Source: Sulfitobacter sp. HNIBRBA3233
Lineage (GTDB): Bacteria; Pseudomonadota; Alphaproteobacteria; Rhodobacterales; Rhodobacteraceae
Direction of reading: 5' to 3'
Length of the DNA: 64,000 nucleotides
Assembly (NCBI RefSeq): GCF_040149665.1
Contig: NZ_JBEFLP010000004.1
Span: forward strand, 1 to 64,000
Each line of letters opens with the position of its first letter. Position 1 is the first letter of the stretch. This document shows, in pieces, positions 63,658 to 64,000 of this stretch. Below the pieces are notes generated by a model. The model searched no databases and was not told the DNA's origin. It saw only the letters and a program-made list of their open reading frames with translations. The translations under genes and the position numbers were made by a program.

Positions 63658-64000
63658 TCAGTCCGCGAAGACCGCGCAGGGATCGCCGCGCTCAGGCGCG
63701 GGCGAGGCAAGGGTCAGATCCCCGCCGCCGGGCACTGTGCCCTCCGGTTCGGCCTGAAGCAGCGTAAAGACGACAGTGCGCGGCGCGGCGTGGGCCAGCA
63801 GCGCTGGAACGCCCCAGTCGGCCCGCGCATGGCCGTTTCCGGTGATCACGGCGACAGGTCCGCCGGTATCGCTGAGCGCGGTCAGCGTGACATCGGCCAG
63901 CATCATATCACGCAGCCGCTGGGCATCGACCATGACCGGAAGCATCTCTGCCGGAAGCGCGCCGCAATGCGCCGCGTCCTGCATCGCCTCGCGTGTTTCC
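63658..64000 (-). CDS. ChaN-like (DUF399) protein, 5' end outside the window
   Basis: The visible 114 C-terminal residues end in GDPCAVFAD. The segment GGPVAVITGNGHARADWGVPALL is typical of ChaN/DUF399, a haem- or iron-related lipoprotein-like family, and the earlier helical stretch (VMVDAQRLRDMMLADVTLTAL) fits its alpha-helical insertion. The start and any lipobox or signal peptide are beyond base 64000, so export cannot be judged. It lies 66 bases upstream of coaBC on the same strand. Confidence 0.7.
   Translation of the reverse strand, partial: ETREAMQDAAHCGALPAEMLPVMVDAQRLRDMMLADVTLTALSDTGGPVAVITGNGHARADWGVPALLAHAAPRTVVFTLLQAEPEGTVPGGGDLTLASPAPERGDPCAVFAD

Overview
The window looks like chromosomal DNA from an alphaproteobacterium of the Rhodobacterales, most likely the Roseobacter group. 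The reasons are the high GC content with GC-rich third codon positions, a class I lysyl-tRNA synthetase, a second GltX-type synthetase, a free-standing NDUFS4-like complex I subunit gene, a FeS-type bacterial photolyase, PreA/PreT pyrimidine catabolism, and the leuA-mreBCD-mrdA-rodA order. The genus cannot be fixed from sequence alone. I see no insertion sequences, prophage, CRISPR array, rRNA or tRNA. Genes are densely packed, with many 4-base ATGA overlaps.

Layout. 0-17.9 kb is mostly housekeeping: ubiG, an NDUFS4-like subunit, uvrB, small envelope proteins, a large beta-helix protein whose ribosome binding site lies in an inverted repeat, lysS (class I), a TerB-like protein, dacB, a DMT exporter, nadD, ettA, a response regulator with a degenerate GGDEF-like tail, a cold-shock protein and an L,D-transpeptidase. 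17.9-29.2 kb is a reductive pyrimidine-degradation island. It holds an ABC importer, dihydropyrimidinase, an N-carbamoyl-amino-acid hydrolase, a RutR-like regulator, and preT and preA with an Fpg/Nei DNA glycosylase between them. Two near-identical 16-bp palindromes sit at the two key promoter regions and are probable operators. 29.3-35.3 kb holds tesA/ybbA/ybbP, an inositol-phosphatase-like protein, an H-protein-like protein that lacks the lipoyl lysine, and a gamma-glutamylcyclotransferase-like protein.

35.3-51.4 kb holds gltX, several exported proteins (a metallo-hydrolase, a PHB-depolymerase-like esterase, an SH3 protein, an 18-repeat MORN protein), nadE, an ABM monooxygenase, a tiny Cys-rich secreted protein behind a CtrA-like box, a thioesterase, a TPR-sulfotransferase, a FeS photolyase coupled to an SDR, leuA with an apparent leucine attenuator, a porin-like protein and a VOC protein. 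51.6-57.4 kb is the elongasome operon mreB-mreC-mreD-mrdA-rodA, followed by a VOC protein and a hydroxypyruvate/glyoxylate reductase. 58.8-64 kb, on the minus strand, holds an M3 oligopeptidase, a membrane-anchored ThiF/MoeB protein, dut, coaBC and the start-less end of a ChaN-like gene.

The least expected signal is a leader element seen twice, and perhaps a third time in decayed form, upstream of unrelated minus-strand genes (an ABC permease at 20.7 kb and an SDR at 47.9 kb). Each copy is a hairpin, then a conserved block, then a mini-ORF that starts Met-Glu-Lys and whose stop overlaps the next gene's start codon as ATGA. I do not recognise this as a described element. Other points to check are the lysine-less H-protein, the glycosylase inside the dihydropyrimidine dehydrogenase operon, the RutR-like operators and the leuA leader peptide.
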